From contig CBDFGN010000006.1 in assembly GCA_965247065.1 (NCBI GenBank), positions 1,178,001 through 1,242,000 of the forward strand: DNA of 64,000 bases, read 5' to 3'. A program made the position numbers and the translations under genes. Shown piece after piece: positions 46,590 through 55,684 of this stretch; the stretch's first letter is position 1; the number at the start of each line of letters is the position of its first letter. The notes beneath the pieces are model-generated. The model ran no database searches and was not told where the DNA came from. It saw only the letters and a list, made by a program, of their open reading frames with translations. Source of the DNA: CBDFGN01 sp965247065 (GTDB taxonomy: Bacteria > Bacteroidota > Bacteroidia > Cytophagales > Cyclobacteriaceae).

Positions 46590-47678
46590 ATGGTTAGGTC
46601 CAATAATACAATAGCCAGCAGGTTGCTAATAGTTGCTTTTCTAATGGTTTCAAGTTGTGCCGAGGATGAGAAAATCACCAAACAAAAGGTGGAGCAAGTT
46701 TTGCAAATACAACGAGTGGCCGTTGTCCATCCGGCTTATCGCTCTTTCATTAGCGAGGTTCTGATAACCGGCACGGCCCGACCAAACCGGGAAGTCATGT
46801 TACACGCCATGGAAAGTGGGTACGTGGAATCTGTGTACGCGGATATTGGCGATGAGGTCAGAAAAGGGGAGACCATTGCCAGGTTGGAGAACCCAGAGTT
46901 GCACCGGACCAGGCAAAAGCTAAACGCGGAGCTGCAAGGTAAGAAATCAGCCTATGACCGCCTGCGCTCCACTTACGAAAAAACTCCTGCCATTACCCCC
47001 CTTCAAATACTGGAGGATGCCAAGGCCGAATTTCTGTCGTTGCAGGCCCAAATGGCCTCAATAGATGACCGGCTACATTTTTTGGAAGTACGAGCTCCTT
47101 TCTCCGGAATAGTCACTCAACGTTTTGTTGATGAAGGGGCACTGGTGCAAAATGGAATAAATAATCCAGGTGCCAAAGCCCTGTTTGAGGTGCAGGAGGT
47201 GAGTACGATCCGCTTGAGCATTCCGTTGCCGGAAACCAACGCCGCGGCAGTAAAAAAGGGAGTTGAAGCCAAAATAATTTTCCCAGAATTAGCAGGAGAA
47301 TCAGTTTTAGCCAAAGTGAGTCGAACAGCGAATTCGCTTGACCCTCATTCCAAAACCATGACGGTGGAAATTGACATCCCAAATGACCAAGGTAAGATAA
47401 AACCCGGCATGTATGCTAAGGCCTTAATTAGGATCAATAGCCGGGATAGTGTACTTTCTCTTCCGGTAACGGCTCAGGTAATGTTGCAAAATCAGCCCTT
47501 CATCCTAGTAGTAACGGACACAAAAGTGGAGCAAGTGCTCTTACGGAAGGGACTCTCGGACAAGAATTACTTTGAAGTGCTTAATCCTGACATAACGGCT
47601 AAGGCTCAAATAATTGTGCGAGGAAAAGGGTTGGTAGAAGTCGGTGAAATTGTCCAACCGGTATTAACCCGAGACTAA
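46590..47678 (+). CDS. RND efflux periplasmic adaptor (membrane fusion protein)
   Basis: A 362-residue lipoprotein-like adaptor. A lipobox-like VSSCAED near residue 23 suggests lipidation. The biotinyl-lipoyl-like motif ESVYADIGDEVRKGETIARLENPEL and its partner VRAPFSGIVTQRFVDEGALVQNG flank a helical hairpin, followed by beta-barrel and membrane-proximal domains. It bridges the pump and the outer-membrane channel encoded next. Confidence 0.92.
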   Translation: MVRSNNTIASRLLIVAFLMVSSCAEDEKITKQKVEQVLQIQRVAVVHPAYRSFISEVLITGTARPNREVMLHAMESGYVESVYADIGDEVRKGETIARLENPELHRTRQKLNAELQGKKSAYDRLRSTYEKTPAITPLQILEDAKAEFLSLQAQMASIDDRLHFLEVRAPFSGIVTQRFVDEGALVQNGINNPGAKALFEVQEVSTIRLSIPLPETNAAAVKKGVEAKIIFPELAGESVLAKVSRTANSLDPHSKTMTVEIDIPNDQGKIKPGMYAKALIRINSRDSVLSLPVTAQVMLQNQPFILVVTDTKVEQVLLRKGLSDKNYFEVLNPDITAKAQIIVRGKGLVEVGEIVQPVLTRD

Positions 47679-47679
47679 T

Positions 47680-48984
47680 TTGAAGGCCATGCTTCCAAAG
47701 ACATTGATAACTCTGACCCTGTTTTTCCTTGCTCCAACCATTTCGGCGCAGGACCGACTGCTGCCTATAAACCTCGAGACGGTCCTGCATATCGGTGGTG
47801 CCAGTAATTTAAGTATACAGGAATATCAACAGAAGGAAATGCTGGCTTTAGCCGATCTTGAGAAGGCCAAGGAGTGGTGGCTTCCGGATATTTATGCAGG
47901 AACACGGATCCGAAAACTTTGGGGTACTACTATGAACGCGGATGGAAGATTCTTTGTCGACGTCCAACCGCAGAACTTCCTGGTCGGAATCGGCCTGGAC
48001 GCCTCCTGGGATTTTGGTGAAGACATTCTGGCGCTGAAATCTGAAAGCTTGCATGCCCAGGCAAGCGTCTACCTGACCGAAGCAGAAAGGAACAAGGCTT
48101 TGCTTGAAGTCATTGACGCCTACTACGATTTTCAAACAGCGCAGTTGCAATATCAGGCCTACCAGCAATTGCTGCTGCAGGGAGACACAATAGCTGAACA
48201 AATTGCCGTGCAAGTTGAAGCCGGATTGCGTTTTGAGTCTGAATTGCTGGTGGCCCGAAGCAACCAAAGCCATTTGAAGGTGGAAATGCTGAAGGCAAAA
48301 ATAGGCTATGGGGTTAAATCAGCCACATTGGTAAAACTGCTGAATTTGTCTCCCTCGGTTAAACTCGTCAGTGTGGACTCTTTGATTGTTCCGATTGAAC
48401 TGGTGACCCAGCCTGAAAAGAGTGGTGTGAACGATTCGGTTTACAGCAGCCGTCCGGAATTTCAGGCAGCCAGCCTAATGCTGCAATCCTTGCAAGTGGA
48501 AAGAAGAATTACCACCACGGGCCTTTTGCTTCCTGAATTGAGGTTGGAAACACATACCTCAATGTTTGGCGATGTGTTTTCTCCTCTCTACCCGACAAGT
48601 ACAATAAATGCCGCCTTGTTTTGGAAGATTCCGGTTGGGCGTTTGACCTATGGAGGAGATTTGAGGAAGTACGATGCCAGGATCTCCTTGCAGCAAACAC
48701 AAATTGAACAGGTAAAGGCTTTGGTAAATGAACAGATACTGAGTGCCAAGGAGACGATGATAGGTGCAAAGGAGCAAATGGAAATTGCTGGTGAAGGTGG
48801 CGACCTAGCGGCAAAGGCCTTGTCTCAGAGTATACAGCGCCAGCGACTAGGACTGGTGCTGCCTTTTGAACTACTTCAGACTCTTGAGATTTACATTCAG
48901 GCCCGCCTGGACCACCTGGCTGCAGTATCCATTTATAATAAGGCGCAGTACCGGCTGTTTGTGGCTATGGGAAACGATCTTTAA
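47680..48984 (+). CDS. TolC-family outer-membrane efflux channel
   Basis: A 434-residue exported protein (leader cleaved near ISAQD) with two TolC-like repeats rich in long helices (QYQAYQQLLLQGDTIAEQIAVQVE) and PFELLQTLEIYIQARLDHL at the end. It forms the outer-membrane duct for the pump. It begins two bases after the adaptor stop. Confidence 0.9.
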   Translation: MKAMLPKTLITLTLFFLAPTISAQDRLLPINLETVLHIGGASNLSIQEYQQKEMLALADLEKAKEWWLPDIYAGTRIRKLWGTTMNADGRFFVDVQPQNFLVGIGLDASWDFGEDILALKSESLHAQASVYLTEAERNKALLEVIDAYYDFQTAQLQYQAYQQLLLQGDTIAEQIAVQVEAGLRFESELLVARSNQSHLKVEMLKAKIGYGVKSATLVKLLNLSPSVKLVSVDSLIVPIELVTQPEKSGVNDSVYSSRPEFQAASLMLQSLQVERRITTTGLLLPELRLETHTSMFGDVFSPLYPTSTINAALFWKIPVGRLTYGGDLRKYDARISLQQTQIEQVKALVNEQILSAKETMIGAKEQMEIAGEGGDLAAKALSQSIQRQRLGLVLPFELLQTLEIYIQARLDHLAAVSIYNKAQYRLFVAMGNDL

Positions 48985-49089
48985 GGAGGCTTTTACACGA
49001 TCGTCCTGGAAGAAATCGGTGTCCGTCAGGGCTCATTAGATCGGGATAAAATTTGAATTCTCCCTACTATTGGTGAAATTGCAGGCCAA

Positions 49090-49731
49090 TTGAAGCTAAG
49101 AACAGCTCCAGTGAATAAATCTCAAGCAATACTGTCCTATCATCCTGTCCTTCAAGGTATTGCCCTCAAGATGGTTGGGTCAATTCAAGACGCTGAAGAT
49201 ATTGTACAGGATACCTTTTTGAAGTGGTTGACAATCGATCATGATAAGATTAAGAATACCAAATCATATTTGATCAAAGCTGTAACCAACAACTGTATTA
49301 ATCATCTTAATTCTCTGAAGAAAAAGAAAGATGAATATTTGGAGAATCTAAACTCAAGCGAACTGCTAGAGAAGTATAGGGAGTTGGATTTTGCCAAATT
49401 TGACTTGGAAACTGAAGTGTCTGAGGCATTGGCCTTAGTTCACAAGAAATTAGAGCCTATCGAAAAGGCGATTTTCCTGATGCGAGAGGTATTTGATTTT
49501 GATTATGAAGAGCTCCAGGAAATATTCGATAGGAAGAAAGATAATTGCCGCCAAATATTTTGCCGTGCCAAGGAAAAGCTTTCATTGAAAACCCAAAAAT
49601 TCAAAATTGACCTGACTAATCAATCTCAATTCTTCGAAAGTTTTTCAAACACCTGCTCATCTGGACAACCTTCCGGATTCATTCATGATCTTAAGCAGGA
49701 GATAACTTCCAAGATTAATAGAGTTATTTGA
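49090..49731 (+). CDS. ECF-type RNA polymerase sigma factor
   Basis: A 213-residue sigma-70 family protein. Region 2 reads IALKMVGSIQDAEDIVQDTFLKWL and region 4 reads FDYEELQEIFDRKKDNCRQIFCRAKEKL. The frame starts at a TTG (49090), but the GTG at 49111 gives a more usual N-terminus. No anti-sigma factor follows, and the region 2 pattern is closest to SigJ/ECF41-like factors, although the C-terminal SnoaL-like domain is missing. It is followed by the desaturase gene, so membrane-lipid control is conceivable but unproven. Confidence 0.85.
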   Translation: MKLRTAPVNKSQAILSYHPVLQGIALKMVGSIQDAEDIVQDTFLKWLTIDHDKIKNTKSYLIKAVTNNCINHLNSLKKKKDEYLENLNSSELLEKYRELDFAKFDLETEVSEALALVHKKLEPIEKAIFLMREVFDFDYEELQEIFDRKKDNCRQIFCRAKEKLSLKTQKFKIDLTNQSQFFESFSNTCSSGQPSGFIHDLKQEITSKINRVI

Positions 49732-49844
49732 TTAAAACTTTTTTTTATTTTATTGTCACAAACTCCCAACAGTATTGTCTGTATAAAAGAGTGGCGAACA
49801 ATAACCAAGTCCATTAACCAATTAGCTGTTATTAACTAGACCTC

Positions 49845-50618
49845 ATGGAAGTTTTATTAATCTTTTTTATTGCTCAGTGGTACCTATCTCTTTTCTTTCA
49901 AACTTTTTTTCATCATAGGTATGCTTCCCATCAGGCGTTTACCATGTCTCGGGCAGCCGAGAAGGTTTTTTATGTGCTGTCCTGGATTTTTCAGGGCTCC
50001 AATTATTTAAGCCCTTATGGCTACGGAATTCTGCACCGCATGCATCATGCTTATGCAGACACTCCTGAGGATCCACATTCGCCGAAATATGATGGCACTC
50101 TGTTTAAGATGATGTGGAAAACCAAGACCATTTACTCGGCAATAGCCAATCGGGTCGCTAAGGTGGACCCACGTTTCACCGAGAACCTGCCAATCTGGAC
50201 GTCGTTTGACAACTTTGCCCGATCCTGGCCCTCCAGGATCTTCTGGGGAGCTTTGTATATCTGGATGTACTGGACCTTCGCTACGGAATGGTGGATATGG
50301 CTTTTGTTGCCGGTACAATTTGCATTGGCTCCAATTCATGGAGCGATCATCAATTGGTTTGCCCATGTGTATGGTTACAGGAATTTTGAAGTGGGAGACA
50401 CTTCTAAGAATTTCCTTCCGTTTGACTTCTTGATGATGGGAGAAAGCTATCACAATAATCATCACAAGAATAGCACCCGGGCTAATTTTGGAGTAAGATG
50501 GCATGAATTGGATCCAACTTATTTTATAACCTTACTACTAGATAAACTAGGAGTCATCAAACTCAAAAAGCAGAAAGAGGTGAAGATCGAATCTATAAAA
50601 CATGCGGACGCTGCATAA
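49845..50618 (+). CDS. Membrane fatty acid desaturase
   Basis: A 257-residue di-iron membrane enzyme with all three histidine boxes: HHRYASH (23-29), HRMHHAYAD (64-72) and ESYHNNHH (about residue 200). Four hydrophobic segments surround them. It should introduce a cis double bond into an acyl-CoA or acyl-lipid. The end is marked by a clear rho-independent terminator. Confidence 0.92.
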   Translation: MEVLLIFFIAQWYLSLFFQTFFHHRYASHQAFTMSRAAEKVFYVLSWIFQGSNYLSPYGYGILHRMHHAYADTPEDPHSPKYDGTLFKMMWKTKTIYSAIANRVAKVDPRFTENLPIWTSFDNFARSWPSRIFWGALYIWMYWTFATEWWIWLLLPVQFALAPIHGAIINWFAHVYGYRNFEVGDTSKNFLPFDFLMMGESYHNNHHKNSTRANFGVRWHELDPTYFITLLLDKLGVIKLKKQKEVKIESIKHADAA

Positions 50619-50632
50619 AAGAAAATTATTTC

Positions 50633-50665
50633 AAAAAAGCCCGAGGAAACTCCCCGGGCTTTTTT
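50633..50665 (+). terminator. Rho-independent terminator after the desaturase gene
   Basis: A hairpin with arms AGCCCGAGG and CCCCGGGCT is preceded by A6 and followed by T6. It lies 15 bases after the stop and upstream of typA, so the desaturase and typA are transcribed separately. Confidence 0.88.
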
Positions 50666-50740
50666 GTTGCATCCTCTTCCCGAATGCGAGATCAATCGCC
50701 ATCTAGCTACTTTTTACGCTCTACTTTGTACTTCTTCCAT

Positions 50741-50748
50741 TAGCTTTG
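50741..50748 (+). promoter_or_regulatory. Bacteroidota -7 box TAGCTTTG for typA
   Basis: An exact TAnnTTTG match 17 bases before the ATG at 50766, which would give a leader of about 11 bases. No clear -33 TTTG is visible. Confidence 0.5.
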
Positions 50749-50765
50749 CACCTCGAAAAGTAAAG

Positions 50766-52538
50766 ATGCAGCCAATCCGGAACATCGCAATTATTGCCCA
50801 CGTGGATCACGGTAAAACAACCTTGGTAGACCGTATAATCCAGGAGTGCCAGATCATGGATCTTTACAAGGAAGCCGGTGAGTTGATATTGGATAATAAT
50901 GAACTGGAGCGGGAAAGAGGCATTACCATTTTGTCCAAGAACGTTTCGGTGGTTTTCAAGGGAGTGAAAATCAACATAATTGATACTCCTGGTCACGCCG
51001 ATTTTGGCGGTGAAGTGGAAAGAGTACTGAAAATGGCCGATGGAGTATTGCTGTTGGTGGACGCTTTTGAGGGACCGATGCCTCAGACCCGTTTTGTTCT
51101 GGGAAAAGCTTTGCACCTCGGTTTGAAGCCCATATTGGTTGTAAACAAAATAGACAAGCTAAACTGCAAGCCGGATGAAGTCGAGGAAAAGGTTTTCGAG
51201 CTAATGTTTAATCTTGATGCCACCGAGGATCAACTGGACTTCCAGACGGTCTATGGATCTTCCAAACTCGGTTGGATGTCGCTGGACTGGAAGCAGCCCA
51301 CCACCAATATTACCCCCTTGCTGGACACTATCCTCTATTGTATCCAGGAAGCGCCTTATTTTTCCGGCCCGGCCCAAATGCAGATTACCTCTCTGGATTA
51401 TTCCAGTTTTGTGGGTCGAATTGCCATAGGAAGGGTATATCGTGGACATCTAGAGGAGAGAAAGGATTACATCTTGTGCAAAAAGAATGATCTGAAGGAA
51501 AGGGTCCGGATCAAAGAGCTGTTCGTGTTTGAGGGCCTGGGGCGTCAAAAAGTACCCAAGGTAAGGAGTGGGGATCTTTGCGCAATCGTTGGGGTTGAAG
51601 CATTCGAAATAGGCGATACCATTTGCGACCTGGAATCACCGATGCCGTTGCCGCGGATCTCGGTCGATGAACCGACCATGAGCATGGTCTTTGCCATAAA
51701 CAACAGCCCTTTTTATGGCAAAGAAGGTAAATATGTCACCTCCAAGCACTTGAAAGACCGCCTTTTGAAAGAAACAGAAAAGAACTTGGCGCTCCGGGTT
51801 GAGGAAACCGATTCGGAAGATCGATTTGACGTATTTGGCAGAGGCATATTGCACTTGTCAATCCTGATTGAGACCATGAGGAGAGAGGGTTATGAGTTGC
51901 AGGTTGGAAGGCCGCAGGTAATCATTGAGAATGTCGAGAGAGTAAAGAGTGAACCCTTTGAAACCCTGGTCGTCGAGGTACCGGACGCGGTTGCTGGAAA
52001 AGTGATTGAACTGGTCTCTTACCGCAAAGGGGAACTCCTGGTGATGGAACCAAAAGCGGATCTTCAGCACCTCGAATTCGATATTCCCTCCCGGGGCCTG
52101 ATCGGATTGCGGAGCCATATTCTCACGTCAACTGGTGGGGAGGCCGTTATGAGTCATCGGTTTCGGGGATATGCTCCCTATAAAGGAGAAATACCGGGAA
52201 GGATCAACGGATCCCTGGTGGCCTTGAGTACGGGCCAAGTTTTGGCCTATGCCCTTGATAAATTACAGGATCGCGGTAGATTTTTTATTGCACCGGGGGA
52301 ACAAATCTACAGGGGGCAGGTTGTGGGGGAACACACTCGTGGAAATGACCTTGAGGTCAACGCTATCAAGGCCAAGAAATTGACCAACATGAGAGCTGCC
52401 GGGTCAGATGACACTGCCCGGATCGCTCCAAAATTGCAGTTTTCGCTAGAGGAGGCAATGGAATATATCAAGGACGATGAACTCCTGGAGGTTACACCCC
52501 TGAGTTTGAGGATGAGGAAGGCCAGGAGAAGTACCTAG
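50766..52538 (+). CDS. typA: Ribosome-associated GTPase TypA/BipA
   Basis: A 590-residue translational GTPase from the ATG at 50766 (MQPIRNIAIIAHVDHGKTTL); the upstream extension to 50664 is not conserved and overlaps the terminator. G1 is AHVDHGKT (11-18), G2 RERGITI, G3 DTPGHADFG and G4 VVNKIDK. The C-terminal SRGLIGLRSHILTSTGG and RGNDLEVNAIKAKKLTNMRA are the TypA-specific signatures. It assists ribosome assembly and stress or cold adaptation. It ends 47 bases before the convergent SLC4-type gene. Confidence 0.96.
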   Translation: MQPIRNIAIIAHVDHGKTTLVDRIIQECQIMDLYKEAGELILDNNELERERGITILSKNVSVVFKGVKINIIDTPGHADFGGEVERVLKMADGVLLLVDAFEGPMPQTRFVLGKALHLGLKPILVVNKIDKLNCKPDEVEEKVFELMFNLDATEDQLDFQTVYGSSKLGWMSLDWKQPTTNITPLLDTILYCIQEAPYFSGPAQMQITSLDYSSFVGRIAIGRVYRGHLEERKDYILCKKNDLKERVRIKELFVFEGLGRQKVPKVRSGDLCAIVGVEAFEIGDTICDLESPMPLPRISVDEPTMSMVFAINNSPFYGKEGKYVTSKHLKDRLLKETEKNLALRVEETDSEDRFDVFGRGILHLSILIETMRREGYELQVGRPQVIIENVERVKSEPFETLVVEVPDAVAGKVIELVSYRKGELLVMEPKADLQHLEFDIPSRGLIGLRSHILTSTGGEAVMSHRFRGYAPYKGEIPGRINGSLVALSTGQVLAYALDKLQDRGRFFIAPGEQIYRGQVVGEHTRGNDLEVNAIKAKKLTNMRAAGSDDTARIAPKLQFSLEEAMEYIKDDELLEVTPLSLRMRKARRST

Positions 52539-52585
52539 TATGAAAAATGAAGACAAAACAGCCGGCGGCTTGAAACCTGAAGCTT

Positions 52586-54151
52586 TCAATTAGTTCCTTC
52601 CCACATCTTCTCCTCTTCTTTAAGGTCCTCCTCCAATAACGTTTCTACATGTTCAGGATTAAAAAACCTGCTAACGTACATCCTGATGGGCACAAGTGCC
52701 GCAATCATCAGGGGGAACAGGATCCCGATTTTGGATATTTTCAGGGTCCATAAGATTACAAAACACAAAAACTGAATCGCGGTAAATCTATGGACCACAC
52801 TCGCTGGCACGGTTTTCAGATAATGGGTTGAAGGGAACAATTTGGGATCTGTGACCCATAGCGTTAATCTTTCATAGAACTGGTTGCCTCGCAATGAGGC
52901 AAAGCCCATATACAGAAATAGCCCAAAAAGGACCGCCATGGGTATATAGGCAACGTAGTACATAAGGAAGATTGAGGTGGCAAGCAAAGTATGAATGCCG
53001 AGTCCGGAAACACGATTCTCCATTACCGAGACTATGGTTTCCCTTTTGACTCCACTACCAATATCTTCCACTTTCACGGTTGCCAGACTTCTCACGTGAT
53101 TCAAGGAATGCACAGTTGCCGCCACGATCCATGGAAGGGCGAACAGACTTCCTAAGAGCACTATCATACCGACTACGGCCAGGTCCAAATGATATCCGCT
53201 GCCTTTAGTGAGTTTGTTATCCGGTGAGTTAACCAATCTGGTTGTAATATTCTGATCCAGGAAGAGCAAAATGGTTGCCAGAATGGCAGGGCCAATGGAT
53301 GCGAAAATCGCCCAGGAGGGTAATTCAAAGATGTTGACAATCCAGGGCCTGCCTGAAGTGGTCCCGAAAGTGGAGGGGACGACGGGGGTATTGAGTTGGA
53401 CCTCTCCAAAAGAAAGGGCGACCAAAGTCATTATTACAATCGCAATTGATGGGCCAAAATCACTAAGAAAATTCCGGAAGCCTCTTCTGAGGTAGGGAGT
53501 GTTAATCACAAATTTCAGGTACCTCGAGATCCCGAATGTACCAAAGGCCAGTATTACAGTTAGAAAAGCGCTTGATAGGCCATAACCTTCTGGACCAAAA
53601 GCATGGATTGTATCCTTCAGCGCTTCGACGATGAATATCACAGATATTAGTGCGGCAAATATTTCATCGGTGAAGCGAGTAAAATATCTCATCAGGGCAC
53701 TGGCATCAGTTACCGCGAGTATACAAAGTAACAGTCCAGACCATATTCCCACCCAGGCATAGGTCGCCAGGAAGGGGATATCCAGCTGCACACAAACAAC
53801 ATACAACAGGCCGGTAAATATTGTAATTGGACCAGTGCCACCTAGTATCGTAAGGGGCTGACCAGACAGCAAGGCAAAAGTTATACCCCCTACCGCCGTA
53901 ACCAAGATCATCTCCATTATTCCTATCTGGTTACCTGTTAGCGCACCTGTAAGTGCACCAAAGGCAATAGCATTGGCCAGCGCAGCGAAATAGAGAAAGA
54001 GGGTGGTACCGGCCACTTTAGAATGGAAACCTTGTTTAAAGTCATTCATGTAATGTGGCCTTCGACGGCGCATATCGCCCAACATACCTCCAAACAATTT
54101 GCCTGACCATTCCAGACCGTGAGGAGCTTTTATATTGTTTTCTCTATCCAT
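52586..54151 (-). CDS. SLC4/band 3-type anion (bicarbonate) transporter
   Basis: A 521-residue protein with about 12 membrane spans. It begins with a short cytoplasmic stretch (FGGMLGDMRRRRPHYMNDF) and then FLYFAALANAIAFGALTG, LLSGQPLTILGGTGPITIF and MRYFTRFTDEIFAALISVIF. These are the signatures of the HCO3- transporter family of eukaryotic SLC4 proteins. It lacks their large cytoplasmic domain. Bicarbonate or borate exchange is the family role; the physiological ion here is unknown. Confidence 0.88.
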   Translation of the reverse strand: MDRENNIKAPHGLEWSGKLFGGMLGDMRRRRPHYMNDFKQGFHSKVAGTTLFLYFAALANAIAFGALTGALTGNQIGIMEMILVTAVGGITFALLSGQPLTILGGTGPITIFTGLLYVVCVQLDIPFLATYAWVGIWSGLLLCILAVTDASALMRYFTRFTDEIFAALISVIFIVEALKDTIHAFGPEGYGLSSAFLTVILAFGTFGISRYLKFVINTPYLRRGFRNFLSDFGPSIAIVIMTLVALSFGEVQLNTPVVPSTFGTTSGRPWIVNIFELPSWAIFASIGPAILATILLFLDQNITTRLVNSPDNKLTKGSGYHLDLAVVGMIVLLGSLFALPWIVAATVHSLNHVRSLATVKVEDIGSGVKRETIVSVMENRVSGLGIHTLLATSIFLMYYVAYIPMAVLFGLFLYMGFASLRGNQFYERLTLWVTDPKLFPSTHYLKTVPASVVHRFTAIQFLCFVILWTLKISKIGILFPLMIAALVPIRMYVSRFFNPEHVETLLEEDLKEEEKMWEGTN

Positions 54152-54263
54152 GCAATAATGAAAGTATGTTTAGATCGATCATAAATCAACGTTAAGAATA
54201 ATGAATTTGTAGCTCAAAAGTCTAGAAAAGTATGCAAGTCCAGGAACACTCGACTAAAAAATT

Positions 54264-54277
54264 AGGATTGAGGATTG
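54264..54277. repeat. AGGATTG tandem duplication in an intergenic region
   Basis: Two perfect AGGATTG copies lie in the 244-base gap between the dinB end and the SLC4 gene start; the adjacent GAGAATT looks like a worn third unit. The rest of the gap shows no gene. Confidence 0.5.
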
Positions 54278-54395
54278 AGAATTCCTTCTCATTGGCTAAA
54301 CAAGAAACAAATTTCGAACTCTCCAACTCCAAGCTTATCCTCACTTAGACCGGTGGCAGCCAAAAAGATTGGATACCATTTGGTATTTTTCGGCC

Positions 54396-55619
54396 TCAGG
54401 CACGTCTATGAGCAGGGATCATAGGAGGTTCGCCTGTGAATGGATTGAATCTTCCTATTGCCTTTGATCCTAGAGCTACCGCTCGCTTCACGGCATCTTG
54501 CCCGTACCGATTGCGAATTGCATCCATGGCTTGGTGGAGATTGCACATTTCCTGGGTATCGTTAAACAGGTCAATTTGGTGGCCTCCCTCCACTAGCCCG
54601 CTAAATCGAACTCCAACTAACCGGACCAAGAGCCGCCTGTTATAAAGTGATTCAAATAATTCTTTGGTGGTTCCGATCAAGGTTTCATCATTTGTTGTGT
54701 ATGTAATGTGGTGTTGCTTGGAATAGGTATTGAAATCAGAATATCGAATTCTCACAGTAACACAAGAGGTGAGTTTATGCCCGTTTCGAAGTTGAAAGGC
54801 CAGGTTTTCTGCCATCGCTGACAGGATGCTGATTAGTTTAATTATATCGATAGTATCCCGCTCAAATGTTCGTTCAATTGATATCGATTTACGTTCAGTA
54901 TAAGCGACTACCGGGCTGCTATCAATTCCATTGCATTTCTTCCAAATGGATAGTCCATTTTCTCCTAAAGCAGCCTGCATCAATTTAAGTGGCATTTTTT
55001 GAACCGTTTTCACTGTCTGGAGACCCATGCTTTTAAGAAAATGGAACGTTTGTTTACCGACCATGGGGATCTTATCAATTGATAGGGGAGCCAAAAACTG
55101 TTTTTCCAAACCGGTCTCAACATGAATCGTTCCATTGGGTTTGGCTTCGTTGGTTCCCACTTTGGAAACGGTTTTGTTGATGGAAAGCCCAAATGAGATT
55201 GGGAGACCGGTTTCTTTGATGATCCTTTTCCTCAATTCAATAGCCCATTGGTAACAACCAAAAAACCGGTCCATCCCAGTCATATCAATATAGAACTCAT
55301 CAACCGAGGTCTTTTCATAAAGTGGAGATTCTTCTTTGATTATATCGGTAACTGTATTTGAGAACTTGCTGTAAGTGCCACTGTTACCTCGAATGATAAT
55401 TGCCTCAGGACATAAAGACCGGGCTAATCGCATTGGCATTGCTGAATGAATGCCAAACCTTCGGGCTTCATAACTGCAAGAAGCAACCACCCCTCGGTCA
55501 CTGGTGCCACCAATCAACACCGGCTGGTTATTTAATTTGGGATTTATCAGCCTTTCACATGATACAAAAAAGGTATCCAGGTCCAAATGAATAATAGCTC
55601 GTTGGCTTAATCCGATCAT
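54396..55619 (-). CDS. dinB: Y-family DNA polymerase (DinB/UmuC type)
   Basis: A 407-residue translesion polymerase starting at the ATG at 55617-55619. Catalytic acidic residues are in HLDLDTFFVS (Asp13) and KTSVDEFYIDMTG. The steric-gate area CERLINPKLNNQPVLIGG and the little-finger segment ISIERTFERDTID are also present. The end FNPFTGEPPMIPAHRRA is typical of Bacteroidota members. It diverges from an S24 repressor over an 18-bp palindrome, so it is probably damage-inducible. Confidence 0.92.
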   Translation of the reverse strand: MIGLSQRAIIHLDLDTFFVSCERLINPKLNNQPVLIGGTSDRGVVASCSYEARRFGIHSAMPMRLARSLCPEAIIIRGNSGTYSKFSNTVTDIIKEESPLYEKTSVDEFYIDMTGMDRFFGCYQWAIELRKRIIKETGLPISFGLSINKTVSKVGTNEAKPNGTIHVETGLEKQFLAPLSIDKIPMVGKQTFHFLKSMGLQTVKTVQKMPLKLMQAALGENGLSIWKKCNGIDSSPVVAYTERKSISIERTFERDTIDIIKLISILSAMAENLAFQLRNGHKLTSCVTVRIRYSDFNTYSKQHHITYTTNDETLIGTTKELFESLYNRRLLVRLVGVRFSGLVEGGHQIDLFNDTQEMCNLHQAMDAIRNRYGQDAVKRAVALGSKAIGRFNPFTGEPPMIPAHRRA

Positions 55620-55649
55620 CAATTTGATATTTCAAAAAATAATAACTAA

Positions 55650-55667
55650 TTTAGTTTAAAAACTAAA
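55650..55667. promoter_or_regulatory. Palindromic operator TTTAGTTTAAAAACTAAA between dinB and the S24 repressor
   Basis: A perfect inverted repeat with 8-base arms (TTTAGTTT/AAACTAAA) and a 2-base spacer, 17 bases before the repressor ATG and 30 bases before the dinB start. It is the only strong palindrome in the 65-base divergent region, so it is the likely site for the repressor to shut off both genes. Confidence 0.75.
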
Positions 55668-55684
55668 CACCAACTGTTTAAAAA

